Source: Trichosphaerium sp. ATCC 40318 (lineage: Eukaryota > Discosea > Flabellinia > Trichosidae). From it: DNA of 64,000 nucleotides. The stretch's first letter is position 1. Each line of letters starts with the position of its first letter. The stretch lies in assembly GCA_038496445.1 (NCBI GenBank), contig JALMLS010000455.1, forward strand, positions 496,001 through 560,000. The letters are read 5' to 3'. The translations under genes and the position numbers were made by a program. Below the pieces are notes generated by a model. It worked only from the letters and a program-made list of their open reading frames with translations. It did not search any database and was not told where the DNA came from. This document shows positions 13,112 through 24,035 of the stretch, piece by piece.

Positions 13112-14271
13112 ATGGAAAAGACAGACGCACAATCCCATAAAAAACGTTCAAAGAGCAAGAAGGGAAGCTTCTTTCACTCAAAACGCGCCAAAGCCGATGA
13201 TGACGGCGAATACTCGGGTGAAGAAGGTCCACCGTCAGAATTGCTTGTAAAAGAAGCAAAATTTGTATTAAAGGACTATTTCTTTATGGACACGCTCGGA
13301 ACTAGGCTAGAGGGTAGTTTAAGGAAGAAATGGGATGTTTACATGGAAGACAAACATAGACGAAAGTGTTTAATTAACATTTTAAACGTCGACGCAACGA
13401 ACCTAGCTGCCAAAGATACAGGAGGTGAGTATTTGTAAACCTTAACGAACAAAGAATTAGTTTCATGTCTTTACACCCACCATAGGCACCAGCGACCCGT
13501 TTTTTAGAATTTCCAAAGCGCTAGATTTTTGCGTTGACAAGTGGGCACGAGTTTACAAATCTCCGATACAGAAAAGCACCCTTGACCCTACTTGGGACCT
13601 TATAGACGACGATGGTGAGTGCACATGTAGAGTACAGGTACGGACAAGTCATCCGCCGTACGCGGGCAAACAAAACGCTAACAAGCAAGTTTGGGCGCAA
13701 GGAGAAACGTCGTTAAATTGTTTCTAAAGTAACTCTAGAATATGCACTACAATGGATTCATGCTCATAGAGATATGGGATTATGATAGGGTATGATGCAA
13801 TGACAATCAATGAACTCCGTTTGCCAAATTCTTATCTTTTTTTTTTTAATTTGTTTTTGGCGTAGGTTAGCGGTGATGATTTTATGGGAAGCGTGTACAT
13901 ACAACCTGGCTTTATTGCATTCCTCCTAGAACGTACAGAGCCATTGTCATTTTACTTTGTTTTTTTTTTCAAGACGACTCACTTCAAGCCTTGCTTTTAC
14001 ACCACAAGCACCGCTTCTTACCTATATGTAGAAACTGGAACAGAGGATATAACGCTCGAATGTCATCAGCTGTGCCCATTCGCAAGGAGAGATAATGTAC
14101 GTTGTTTTTTGTGGTGTTTTTTTGATCATTATCTAAAATGCCTGTTAGGACACTCATAATGTTCGTGGCTCACTTTCTTTAACGGTGTCCATAAAGGACA
14201 TTGTCCGCCATAAGAAAACAGCACAAGTACTTGCTGCAGCTGCTAAGCCAAAAATCTCAAAGAACTTTTAA
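13112..14271 (+). CDS. C2-domain protein, multi-exon
   Basis: The N-terminus (MEKTDAQSHKKRSKSKKG) is basic. It is followed by a helical stretch and then a C2 domain, a beta-sandwich that usually binds calcium and phospholipid. C2 landmarks in order are INILNVDATNLAAKDTGG, TSDPFFRIS, QKSTLDPTWD, the diagnostic IEIWDYDR joined across an intron to VSGDDFMGSVYI, and the closing strand NVRGSLSLTVSI. The Asp pattern at the calcium loops is largely kept. The protein ends KPKISKNF at 14271. The exon around 13890-14090 is uncertain because a small extra intron may lie in it. The gene is divergent from the GTVGFL-motif gene, with about 300 bp between starts. Confidence 0.7.
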
Positions 14272-14525
14272 ATCTGTCTAGAATAGTACTAGACTTGTTA
14301 TCTAGACACTGTGCTAGTGATTGTAATAACTTCACTTAGAAGTTTGTAATTTTCTCAAAAAAATATGAAGGTTCCTAGATACCACATAGTGGTTATCTTC
14401 GTTCATTGGTGTCAATAAAATTGACATTTTGTTTGACATGTGCTGTTAAGTGATTAGTTTCTGATTTTTTAAGTTATCTGCCCATAATCTAAACCGGGTA
14501 ACCCGAAAGTATCGTGACGTCCGTG

Positions 14526-15995
14526 ATGGTGCGTAGTTTTAATTGTATGTACAGCCGTATTGATATATTGTTTTTGTAGAGTGTTATAATAACAAACCTT
14601 TCTACAACAACAACAAAACAGCAAGTTGAAGATTTCTTTAACTTTTGCGGTAAAATCGCATCCCTCACAGTGTACGCACAGTCGGTTACAAAAAAAAAAA
14701 ATACTTTCGTTAGTTTTTGCGAATTGTCGCTCCGGCGCGTTTTATTAACACAGTGGTTAGCACTCGCGTAGACGACAACAATGCACAAGCAATTGTAACT
14801 TTTGAAGCAGAAACAGCTTGTAAAACCGCTGTACTGCTAGACAACGCTCTAATCAACGATCGCCCAATCAAAGTTGAAAATTATGATCCAGCACAAACAA
14901 AATCTCCTGCACCTGTTCCTCAAGCTACACAAGCGCCTGTTCAGCAACAACCAGCGACTCTAGTAGATTCTACCAATGCTTTAGAAACTGTACCAGCTGT
15001 AGATCCTCTAGGTCCAGCTCCTCCAGCTGAGGTACAGTATGACGCTTACTCGCGTAAACATTTTCACTTTTTCTCACCTGAAAACTTTTCCACAGCGTTT
15101 TTTCAATCCTTTACTAACAGTCTTATAGAACCCAACACCAATAGCAAACTTTTTTGCTAGCACATGGCATGCCTTTTCGATTGTTGGAGAAAAAATCGCT
15201 GAAGTTGACAAGCAATACAAAATTAGTGAAAGCGCAAGAAGTACAGCTGATAAGGTTTCCACTTCATTTAAAAACTTTGATGAGACGCATCAAATAAGTA
15301 CAAAGGCCGCAGTACGTTGTTTTGACATATTACTACAACTGAATGCTAACTCTAACACCCACAGGGCGTTGTTTCTCAGATTGGTGTTCATCTGACTAAT
15401 CTTGATCAGAAATATGAAGTTTCAACAAAAATGGCTGGTGTAGGTGACGCTGTCAATAAAGGAATGTATACCGCTACTTCAGGCATTAACTCCGGTATAT
15501 CAAATGTTTCTACGAAGGTTAACACTGTACGTTCCTCATACCATCAAATATCCACAAAAACAAAAAAAACACAATTTGCTTCTTTTTTGAAACAAATTTT
15601 CTGATGTGCTATTTTAGAGCGTTGAAAACAGCCCAACGATGGTAGCTGGTGTACAAAAAGTAAAGGAGGCTGGTGCAAATTTACAGAACGTTGGCTCCAA
15701 TGCAAAGAATATCTACGCTGAAAAACAGCAGCAAAGAATGCAAGACAAAGGAGTTGTACCAGGTGACACCCTTGCACCTACCGTAGCTGGTGGCCCTGAC
15801 GGTGCCGCACCAATTGCTACTGCACCACAATCATCCGTGCCTGCTGTAGCGCCAGTTGTCCAAGCACCTCCTGCTGAATCATCTAGCGAAGCAGCATTAG
15901 CCCAAGCTCCAACTGACCTGATACAACCTGTTGTAGTTGAAGCCAAACTCGAAACCTCTCCTCGACCACCTTCCGGTCCTGTTGACACTGCTTAA
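14526..15995 (+). CDS. RRM protein of the Vip1/BPA1 type
   Basis: One RNA recognition motif lies at the N-terminus: VIITNLSTTTTKQQVEDFF (first strand and helix), NFCGKIASLT, then AIVTFEAETACKTAVLLDNA and the closing INDRPIKVENY. This order and the short spacing resemble the fungal Vip1 and plant BPA1-like family. A Pro/Gln/Ala linker (PAPVPQATQAPVQQQPATL) and a helical tail (TPIANFFASTWHAFSIVGEK onward) follow, then an Ala/Pro-rich C-terminus ending at 15995. The start is an ATG-only exon at 14526-14528, spliced to AGTGTTATA at 14580. The junction around 14670-14717 has alternatives. It is likely a cytoplasmic or nuclear RNA-binding protein; the target is unknown. Confidence 0.72.
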
Positions 15996-16290
15996 ATAAC
16001 GCAACACATTGAATGTCAACTCCTCAACAAAGTGGCATCAAGTAGAAAGAAAGACAAAAACAGAACGAAAAAAATAACACAACAAAAAAGAATTGGTTTC
16101 AACAAAAAGCTGTACATAGAAATTTTATTTCACAACCAACCTGATCGTCTTTTGTTCCTTTTTTTTTTTGTTCGTTTTAACGAACTACAACAACTGTCAA
16201 ATCAAATGGCTAACGCAAGTTATACAAGTATCTTTAAAGCACCACAAGGTACAAATGGAGAGTACTACAAATAGATAGGGGTTTTTTTGT

Positions 16291-17009
16291 CTATTCCTTC
16301 TTGGCCTCTTCGAACTCTTCGTCATTCTCGTACAAGGCATCTTGCTCCTGGGGTGTTACTGGTTCAGGTTCTTGTTTAATCCCTGAAGCTTCTTCAGCAG
16401 CTAGGATTTCGCGTAGCCTCTGTTGTTTTACAATGTCCTTCCCATACAATACAGTACTAGTTGAGTAAGGTACCTTACGATTGATTGGGTGTTATTGCGT
16501 AGTAACGTACGGTAGGTCAATGCTAGGATCGATTTTATTGTAGTCTATCAGTGGTACGGCTGGTGGCACATTGACTTTAGGCGTTTTGTATGATACGTAT
16601 GGTTTGAGCTATATACAGTATTAATCACGCGTTTGTATTAATTTCAGGAGCGTAGTAAATTCTTTTACCTCAAAATCAGTCAAATCAGGATATATTACGT
16701 TTGGGAATCTAGCAGGATCGATTCTGTAGCGACCTTTTGCGTTTAGCGCATAATTGATCAATTAACTGTTTAATTACCTTTGCTTGTATGTCTACCCATT
16801 GCTACTGAGCCTCTACCTTTGTACCAGCCTTTTGGCATGCGTTTTGGTGACCATTTCCCACGCATAAATCTATGGCCAAGATGCTTTTTACGCAAGTCTC
16901 CTTTACAAACTTGTCTAATCATTTTGCCCTTTTTACTTGGTCGATGTAGTGCAAAATTCGGAGTGAAGCCAACGTAGGTGTTGTAGTTATCGTAGTTTGG
17001 GTTTACGCT
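16291..17009 (-). CDS. MRPL41: Mitochondrial large-subunit ribosomal protein mL41
   Basis: The exons give a basic start (KGKMIRQVCKGDLRKKHLGH), then GRYRIDPARFPNVIYPDLTDFELKPYVSYKTPKVN joined over two introns. The V-x-x-PDLT-x-F-x-LKPYVSYK signature is diagnostic of mL41 (yeast Mrpl27), a component of the mitochondrial 54S/39S subunit. The C-terminal tail is acidic (DALYENDEEFEEAKKE) and ends at 16291. The 5' coding exon could not be fixed: the exon at 17009 begins in phase 0 right after an AG, so a short upstream exon with the ATG must exist, probably within the next 150 bp. The gene is divergent from the small basic protein at 17113. Confidence 0.8.
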
Positions 17010-17112
17010 CTAGAATTGGCTTCCTTTGACCACTCTGTGAAAATCCAGCGCAAAATTTTTAAACGCGATTGTTGTACCTAGCCACTGTAATTACGGTTTG
17101 TGTATAGTGGCA

Positions 17113-17427
17113 ATGTTGCTTCGAGCATCACGAGCGTCTTTAGCGACCAAACAGCACACTGTATCTAAAAAACAATGCTGTCCACGCAAGAATAATAGAC
17201 ACTATCGTACGCAGGTGTCATTTTTCCAATTTAATGTAATTATTAGTTCGATTTGCTCCAGGCATTATGCCAACACACGCAGACAGTACGTTAGATTATT
17301 TAGATGTGTTCCTGATGACTTTACAGTGGTTAACGAGTTCAAGAAGGAATTTGCTCACCTCATGACTGAGGAGGTCTACAAGTACCCGCAACGCGTTATA
17401 AATACGTATTCTAAGCGTACTACATAG
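17113..17427 (+). CDS. Small basic protein, possible mitochondrial LYR-like
   Basis: An uninterrupted 105-codon frame starts MLLRASRASLATKQH, an Arg/Ser/Ala-rich segment without acidic residues that looks like a mitochondrial presequence. The C-terminal half reads RRQYVRLFRCVPDDFTVVNE followed by FKKEFAHLM, recalling the helix pattern of LYR-motif mitochondrial proteins, though no exact LYR is present. Its position, divergent from mL41, fits a mitochondrial protein, but that is weak support. An alternative is a misread intron in the middle of the frame. Confidence 0.35.
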   Translation: MLLRASRASLATKQHTVSKKQCCPRKNNRHYRTQVSFFQFNVIISSICSRHYANTRRQYVRLFRCVPDDFTVVNEFKKEFAHLMTEEVYKYPQRVINTYSKRTT

Positions 17428-17431
17428 TGCA

Positions 17432-18427
17432 ATGCTACAAACAGACCCAGCACTGTTTCATTTAGACAATAACAAAAAAAACCTTGAGTACCTCTTCAGA
17501 AGTGGCCGTACGTCATTACAACGCTTTTGAAGTCGCTTAATACATCAAAGATGAACAGTTTGTATACCTCAAATACCATACATACATTTTGACAGCTTCT
17601 CAGCTCTTTCGTGTACGCTTGTGCTACTACACAGACTTGTGGCTATCTTGTACGGCTTATTAGATGTTTAGAATATCAAAGAAGGGTCTACAGTGCTAGA
17701 TATTGGATGTAGTACAGGGTACATGTCAACAGTTCTTGCTCATTTGGTACGTATTTTAATCCATTTTTTTCTGAAAAAAACTCCGAAACAAGGTTAAGTC
17801 GACGCTTAGTAGACTCTCGTTGTCTTGTATGTACCCACCAATTCACGTGGAAGAAGTGGTGTCGGTTAAATCTAATGTTAGTGGTTGTAGGTTGGACGGC
17901 AAGGAAAAGTTATTGGTGTAGATGTTGATGCTTTTAACATTGAGGATGCTAATGAGGTTGTAAATAAGTACTACCCAAATTTAGCTCCTAGAATAGAATT
18001 TATAAATGCAAATGGACATCGCGGTTTGGTAGAAAAATCACCATACGATGGCACGCACAAATACCAACTTCGAAAAGTCAACTTAAACATTTGTTTTTCT
18101 TCTAATTTTTTTTTCTCAGCAATTCGTGTATCTAGTGCGATAAAGGATATATCTAATTGGTGGGTTCAGCAACTAAGAGAAGGTGGTATATTAACAGTGC
18201 CATTGATACAAGATAACAGTGATATACAATTGACAAGATGCGAAAAAGTGGGTTTAAAACTTAACAGAGTATGTCATTGTTTTTGAACTTTTTTCTCTTC
18301 TCTTTGAAGCACGTGCTTCTTTCCTCATACTTTTTGTACCTCACACATTCTTGAATAGTTGCCAATGCAAAAGGTTAACTTTGTACCTTTACTACAAATG
18401 GAACGAGACTTCAAACAACCCATGTAA
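17432..18427 (+). CDS. Protein-L-isoaspartate O-methyltransferase
   Basis: The enzyme repairs damaged aspartyl residues by SAM-dependent methylation. After 5' exons that I could not join cleanly come NIKEGSTVLDIGCSTGYMST (SAM motif I), GRQGKVIGVDVDAFNIEDAN (motif II), IEFINANGHRGL, and PYDAIRVSSAIKDISNWWVQ, matching the family's PYDAIHVGAAA block; then LREGGILTVPL. The C-terminus MQKVNFVPLLQ parallels the family's VRYVPL ending. The junction inside PYDAI uses a GC donor (GCACGC), giving a GC-AG intron. The start at 17432 is the first ATG of the leading exon and is uncertain. Confidence 0.75.
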
Positions 18428-18856
18428 TCATAGACAAACCAGTAAATAAATTAAATTGATACAAAAAAAAGTCGTACAGAGGTTAGAACTTATCTGAGAA
18501 GTAATTTCAAATAGCCGCCATTTGACATCTTTTACTCTTCAGGGTAACAGTTTTAAAACTTGTGTCAAGGTTGTCAAGGTTCTGTCTTGTATGTGTATGC
18601 GTTATCAGAAAGACAGTTGCGCCAAGAATATTAGAAACAAAGGAGATTTAAATAGAGTCACCCTGAACAACTCAACTCAACTGCTCAATTCCCAGAGATT
18701 GTGAAAGTGGTAGTCACTACAAACATATCTTACAGAGCTTTGTTGGTGGCAAAGTTGGACAAGTACTATCGGTTATGCTCGACGTTTGGTAGACGCTCAG
18801 TTGAGCCATGCTTAAAGAATCTGGTTACAACAAGCTTAACGTTGCTCGTTCGTTAG

Positions 18857-19916
18857 CATGTCCGAACCTCAAAAGAAGAAGAAGAAGTTGAATCCAAACA
18901 CGGAACTACGGCTGCACAAACAAAAACATCTGTACTGTTTAAATGTGGCGAATTTAGCTTTACCCTATCAGAGGACGTTCTAAACGCGTATTCATCATCT
19001 CTTTTTGCTTCTAAAGTGCATTTTGAATCACTACGAGATAATTCATCAACAACAACGATTTTAGAGGAATGTAGGTACGCATTGACAACAACTACTTGAT
19101 TATTAATAGTACTGTTAACAACAAAGACACTCGCTGACATTTATTAAAATAGCCATTCTAAGTATCTCCCGAAAATCTTGAGTTTGATGAAAAAAGAACA
19201 AATGGAAACACTTGAAGATCCTTCAGGTTTATGGTTTGCAGAAGAATACTATGGTGTACCTATTGTTTGGAGAGATATAAATATGCCTTATCGCACATTG
19301 TCTAGTATCACAGGTCTAGCTTATTGACGACTTGTGTAGCAGCCAAGTTGCCAATACTAGTAGTCACAGACATGCTACGAGAAGTACGGAAGCTGTGGGA
19401 AAATATACAAAGCGAACTTCAATATTGGGTAGGTTGTATTTGCAAAACGTGACAAATAACCTATCTTAATATTGTGTTTATATTAGGCAAGATGTGGTGA
19501 AAACAATCAAATTATAAGTGCAGCAAGAGGCTCACACGATTTTCTAACTACAGAGTTGGGCAGAACTGCATTAGCAAAGTACCTTAAACAGTATGATTTG
19601 GTATGTAACTCGAGAGTTTTTTGTATTGTGTTTTTTTTTTGAGCCACAAATTTTGTTTCTTTTTTTTGTCAATTGTACTTTGCGTCACTAACTCTCCTTC
19701 ACCAAGCATGTTAAGTATCGCAAAAATGAGTTTGGGAAAGACGTAGTGGCGTTGTTATGGAGAGGTGATGAAGTAGGACCTGATGTTGTTAAAGCGAGAG
19801 CCTTTGATGCACTTTCGGGAAAAAAATGGGAATATTCAAACTTGAGTATGTTCTACATTTTCATTCTAATGTTCTTTTCTGATGTAGCTCCTTTTAGCGG
19901 AAGAGTTATGGGCTAA
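18857..19916 (+). CDS. BTB/T1 (KCTD-like) domain protein
   Basis: Exon 1 gives FKCGEFSFTLSEDVLNAYSS followed by LFASKVHFESLRD. The next exon reads HSKYLPKILSLMKKEQMETL, then EDPSGLWFAEEYYGVPI. Together this is the BTB/T1 fold of potassium-channel tetramerisation and KCTD proteins, usually an adaptor for cullin-3 ubiquitin ligases or a tetramerisation module. Three more exons encode a C-terminal region with TDMLREVRKLWENIQSELQY, RGSHDFLTTELGRTALAKYL and the end FSGRVMG at 19916, which I do not recognise. The start is unresolved: the exon frame (SKEEEEVESKHG) has no ATG, while ATG 18858 in another frame gives MSEPQKKKKK, so a missed short exon or a frameshift is possible. Confidence 0.6.
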
Positions 19917-19942
19917 ATCACAAGAAAAAAGATGGAAACATC

Positions 19943-19995
19943 AAAACTATAAAATAATGTGGTCATCTTCGCTTCTTCCATGTTGAAACCATTGG
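19943..19995 (-). pseudogene. Remnant of a RhoGEF 3' end
   Basis: On the minus strand this piece reads QWFQHGRSEDDHIIL then stop. It closely matches the last codons of the F-box-RhoGEF at 52211 (NWFDHGRSEDDCTIL, stop), with DNA similarity continuing a little into the 3' flank. No other RhoGEF exons are next to it. The terminal prenylation-type Cys of the intact gene is His here. It sits about 140 bp downstream of the F-box/LRR gene at 20132, on the same strand. Confidence 0.6.
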
Positions 19996-20131
19996 TATGT
20001 GGTAGATAGATAAAAAAGTTAAGAAAAATTGTCAAAAACAATGGGAGGTAAGCTTACCTTGTTTACTATTTTTTGTCTAATATCATTATCTAATATATTT
20101 AATTTCTTTACTTGTGTTCTCTATAGCAGTC

Positions 20132-21196
20132 TTAAAAACTAACACTGTCTATAAAATTACAAATCTCCACATCTTTCAGTGAATTGATAGCTACATCTGT
20201 GATTTTGGTACAAGAACGTAGACACAGTAGTTTGACTCCACCAAGTGGAACAAGCCAATCATCGGTAGCGTTTGTCACTGATAGATCTATGGTATGTGTA
20301 TATGCAAGATCTTTCATACATGATCCTGTGATACCCGTGCAATGGGAGAGCGAAATCTTTTGTACACCAACCAAAGCCGAAACACCTTTGTCAGTGATGT
20401 GCTTACACCCACACAAACTGATGGCATACACACCAGCTAAAGCTGAAATACCCTCATCAGTGACATCCAAATCAGATAAATCAATGGTGTGTACACCAGC
20501 CAATGCCTTCAAACCTTCATCTGTTATGTTTGTCCTTTCTAGGTCAATTGTATGTACACCAGCCAATGCTTTCAAACCTTCATCTGTTATACTTGTCCAT
20601 GATAGATAAATTGCATATACACCAGCTAAAGCTGCAATACCTTCGTCTGAAACAGCGCAGTTGTACATCGTTATAGTATGTACACCAGCCAACGCTTTAA
20701 TACCCTCATTTGTTATGTTTGTCTTTGATAAGCCAATTCTATGTACCCCAGCTAACGCCTTTAGACCCTCGTCTGTAATACTATTACAGTCCATTAACTC
20801 AATGGTATGTACACCTGCCAATGCCTTCAAACCTTCATCTGTTACATGCGTCTCAGAAAGATCGATTGTGTGTACTCCAGCCAATGCTTTAAGACCTCTA
20901 TCTAATGACTCAATACTGAGCATGACATAAATTTTTGTATTCTTAAGTAAAGGGCTTCCGGAAAGCATCAACATTTCATTTAAGGTTCCAACACGGATAA
21001 CACCATATCCAACGTGATTGTGGACAATATCTCGAACGAAGCGGCATGTTTGCGCTGAACGAAGAGTAAACGTCCCTTGCTTCATAATATGGACGATAAT
21101 CTCTACTGGCAGTGCTAGCAAGTCAGATAAGCGCTGATTTGAACCATTTTTCTCGTCGTAAGTCGTGGCAACACGACTATTTGCGTTATTGCTCAT
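20132..21196 (-). CDS. F-box-like/LRR protein 1 (intronless)
   Basis: This is an uninterrupted 354-residue frame. Residues about 20-60 form an F-box-like segment (LLALPVEIIVHIMK then TLRSAQTCRFVRDIV). The remainder is about eleven leucine-rich repeats of 22-23 residues with consensus ALAGVHTIDLSxTxITDEGLK, of the cysteine-containing/AMN1 type. F-box/LRR proteins normally select substrates for SCF ubiquitin ligases. I chose ATG 21196; the open frame continues to a GTG at 21217 without another ATG. The repeats are near-identical at DNA level, which suggests recent expansion. The gene at 50129 is a paralogue, and viral-like or horizontally shared repeat families are a possible source (inference). 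Confidence 0.8.
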   Translation of the reverse strand: MSNNANSRVATTYDEKNGSNQRLSDLLALPVEIIVHIMKQGTFTLRSAQTCRFVRDIVHNHVGYGVIRVGTLNEMLMLSGSPLLKNTKIYVMLSIESLDRGLKALAGVHTIDLSETHVTDEGLKALAGVHTIELMDCNSITDEGLKALAGVHRIGLSKTNITNEGIKALAGVHTITMYNCAVSDEGIAALAGVYAIYLSWTSITDEGLKALAGVHTIDLERTNITDEGLKALAGVHTIDLSDLDVTDEGISALAGVYAISLCGCKHITDKGVSALVGVQKISLSHCTGITGSCMKDLAYTHTIDLSVTNATDDWLVPLGGVKLLCLRSCTKITDVAINSLKDVEICNFIDSVSF

Positions 21197-21217
21197 AGAC
21201 GATTTTGTTTCTGACAC

Positions 21218-22403
21218 GTGTTTTTGAAAGGTAGCGACTGATTTAGTGAACTGCCGAGATACTAAGTCTTATTATCCCATTCCTAAGACTTAACTTTATG
21301 CGCCTTCCAAAGATCCATAACGAAAGCCACATCTATTTTATTGCCCCAGCACTAATCTTGTAGACATTTTAGAGTCTTACAATGACTACGTTGTGTAGAT
21401 AAGAACCTGCTATTGTTGATTGCATTGTGTGATAATGTAAACAGAAAAAAGAAACATTCAATAATGAAAAGAAAAGTGGCGTTGCTTCTAATGTTCCATG
21501 ACACAAACCGGTTACACGTGACAATGAGACCTATACACTAGTTTCAATACTTGATAGATATGGAGATAGCGTTAACATTGACACGAAGCCGAAGTCTTTG
21601 CCTTCAGCAAAATCCTCTTTTTTTTTCCATTTTTGTTAACGTTGCATTTGGGTGTAAACCGTTTACACACCCAAGAGTCGTTTGCAAGCGAAACCGCCTG
21701 GTTAACATCTCTACTGATATGTAATAGAACCTAGTTTTAAGCGTAGAGGGCAAATTGTACCTGAATCAACAACACGGGCAGATAGATTGAATGGAGACTT
21801 ATAATTTTCTAGAGATATTCGTCGCATTGTGTTTAGCGGTTGTTTTCTAAACTAATGATTTCCAGTTTATCGTGTCAGTTGTAAAGCTAAAGCATTACCC
21901 ACGGTGGAAAGTTCTGCTCAAATTGTTTGATTAACTTCAAACTCACTGGAAAGGGTTTTGTGAAAATACTAAACACACTTGGTAATCACCAATTTATTTT
22001 TAACAGTGTACACGAAATGTCATGTTTGAGGGCCCCTAAGCACATTGCTATGTTAACGTAGATCGTCAAGCGAGGTATTAACAGCTGTTTTGGGTTGGCA
22101 GAAAACGAAGGCAGCCAAAGGATGACATTAAGAGGTAGAAAAGACAAAGTAGCAAGTCGCATTCACAAGCTTACTCTTTCAAGGTTTTATTGTTCTTTTT
22201 CTCAATTTGTTGTAGCGTAAATAATGAACTGTTCATAGGAACCAACCAACATGCATACAAGTACACAACTTGAACTTCTCCTAAATTCGTGCTACTCGTT
22301 TAAATGATTTCAGTGAATTCTATTTATTAATGTTGTACCGGACTTGGTTGAAACAGCTTGGATTCAATTACGGCGTTCAGGCACACTCCATCTGATACCA
22401 TTG
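21218..22403. other. Intergenic, 1.2 kb, no gene seen
   Basis: This is AT-rich DNA between the F-box/LRR gene and the Ras gene, which diverge from it. Reading all frames gave only short open stretches without splice continuity. It contains CACGTG sites near 21215 and 21513. It probably holds both promoters. Confidence 0.4.
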
Positions 22404-23188
22404 ATGTCAAACAACTTCAAAATAGCAGTTATTGGAGAACCCGGGGTAGGAAAATCAACCCTAGTGATCCGGTTTATATCTGATCACTTTGTTGAGGTCT
22501 ACGACCCGACCCTTGAAGATTCGTACGCGTTTTAGCCAGTTTTAAGCTATTTTGAGGCCTGTTAACTGTTTTCGACAACACAAAGACCCACACTCCTTTT
22601 AGATACCGCAAAGTAGATAAAGTAGATGATTATGCAGTAGCGATGGATATCTACGATACAGCAGGTAGAGGAGAGCCTTCTGAAATGCTTGATCGTGTAA
22701 GTATTATTCGAAACTGTCTTGTTTTTTTTTAGTTGAGTAGGCAGTTTTAATTTGTTGTTTTAGCACGTTCGTTTGTATGGGAAAGGGTTTCTTATTATAT
22801 ATTCCGCTACAGATCGCACATCCTTTGAAGAAGTACCAAAGTATTGCAAGGCTATTACTACGTACGTGTGAAGAGCAAGATGACAAACAAAAAAACACGT
22901 GCTTCTGCTATACAAATTCCAAGAGTCAATCTTATTGTTGTTGATAGGATTAAGGGCCCAGAGTTGTTCTATGGTGTATTAGTTGGTAATAAAGTTGACC
23001 TAAAGGAAGAGAGACAAGTAGAAACATCTGAAGGACAAGAGCTTGCAGAACATTATGGCATACCTTTTTTTGAGACATCAGCTAAAACAAGGACAAATGT
23101 TGACGAAGCTTTTCATCAAATTGTTAAAGAGATGTCAAAACATTTAGAACGACCTAGTAAAACAAAAAGGCGGTGTGCTATAATGTAG
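22404..23188 (+). CDS. Ras-family small GTPase with CaaX box, atypical P-loop
   Basis: Exons give MSNNFKIAVIGEPGVGKST (G1), YDPTLEDSYRK (switch I, very close to Ras), MDIYDTAGRGEPSEML (G3), GFLIIYSATDRTSFEEV, LVGNKVDLKEERQV (G4) and FFETSAKTRTNVDEAF (G5). The C-terminus KRRCAIM is a basic stretch with a CaaX box for farnesylation, so membrane attachment is expected. Two key positions are unusual: Ras Gly12 is Pro and Gln61 is Arg. Four exons are joined by introns of ordinary size. Between GTPase motifs there is a longer linker, VNLIVVDRIKGPELF. I chose the ATG at 22404 because the frame upstream has none. Confidence 0.85.
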
Positions 23189-23690
23189 AGAAGAGATGAA
23201 CATCATGGATTTAAAACAAAGCTACCTTCTGTACAAACACTTGTTTTTGTATCACGTTCTTTAGTTGTATGTAACGTAACTTCCGCATGTAATTTTGTTG
23301 TACCTTCGTTCATGTGGATCTTATCAGTAATAATATTGTTTCAATTGTAATCAGAGCAGCTGCTTGTTTAGTGTAATATAACATAGTATTAATGCAGACA
23401 GTTTGCACAGCCATCTGTCAAGAATCCCGTTTTAATAACAGCCAGGTTTTGACCTCATTTTGTACCTTTTTACATTGTTGTAAGATCTTCATAAATACAA
23501 CCACGTTTCTGGAAAATTTTAGGAAAGAAAACCTGTCAGACTCAGCTTCAAGCTGCCGATCACGTAGTAGGACCGCCCTTCCCAAGCCTTATAACAAAGA
23601 AAGCTCTTCATCAATACAGTGCTGACTAGTATCAACATAGACAATGTAGAGCTTTATGAATGTCAACTATTTATTAAGTACTACAAGGGG
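23189..23690. other. Intergenic between convergent genes
   Basis: This is the shared 3' region of the Ras gene and the small hypothetical gene at 23691. A plus-strand frame at 23392-23625 lacks domain or splice support. No repeats seen. Confidence 0.35.
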
Positions 23691-24035
23691 CTATGCGTGT
23701 TCAGAGCCTGATGGAGCTAATAAACCTGTTGCTGTTGTTACAACGTCAATTATTTTACCCTGGTAAAACGTTACAGTATCTGTTTGTTCTCCGCATCTAA
23801 TAGACTTCTTACACGTCACTATCAGTTTTTTATCATCTTTTTCTCCTTCCCAAGTCCATTTGAAGTAATATATCGGTTTACATGTTCTAAGATTAAATTC
23901 ATTGGTGTTTGTGTTCCATTGCCACTTTCCGTCCTTGTTGGTGCTTATTGAAGGTCCTTGAAAAGGTATTCTCCAATAGGGCATGTTACAGAACCCTCTT
24001 ATATGTGATGAAGCTGCCATAGTTGTTGAGATCAT
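23691..24035 (-). CDS. Hypothetical 114-residue protein, single exon
   Basis: An uninterrupted frame from ATG 24035 gives MISTTMAASSHIRGFCNM, then PYWRIPFQGPSISTNKDGKW, WKWTWEG-like alternating polar and aromatic strands, and three further Cys residues (RTCKP, VTCKK, IRCGE). The pattern suggests a small beta-rich fold. I do not recognise a family and see no signal peptide or membrane segment. The real start may instead be the next ATG (MAASS). The frame is open far longer than its surroundings, which is the main support. Confidence 0.45.
   Translation of the reverse strand: MISTTMAASSHIRGFCNMPYWRIPFQGPSISTNKDGKWQWNTNTNEFNLRTCKPIYYFKWTWEGEKDDKKLIVTCKKSIRCGEQTDTVTFYQGKIIDVVTTATGLLAPSGSEHA

Noticed and set aside
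20184-20930. Long plus-strand open frames opposite F-box/LRR gene 1
   Set aside because: They are antisense shadows created by the regular LRR units; the minus strand carries the F-box and LRR consensus.
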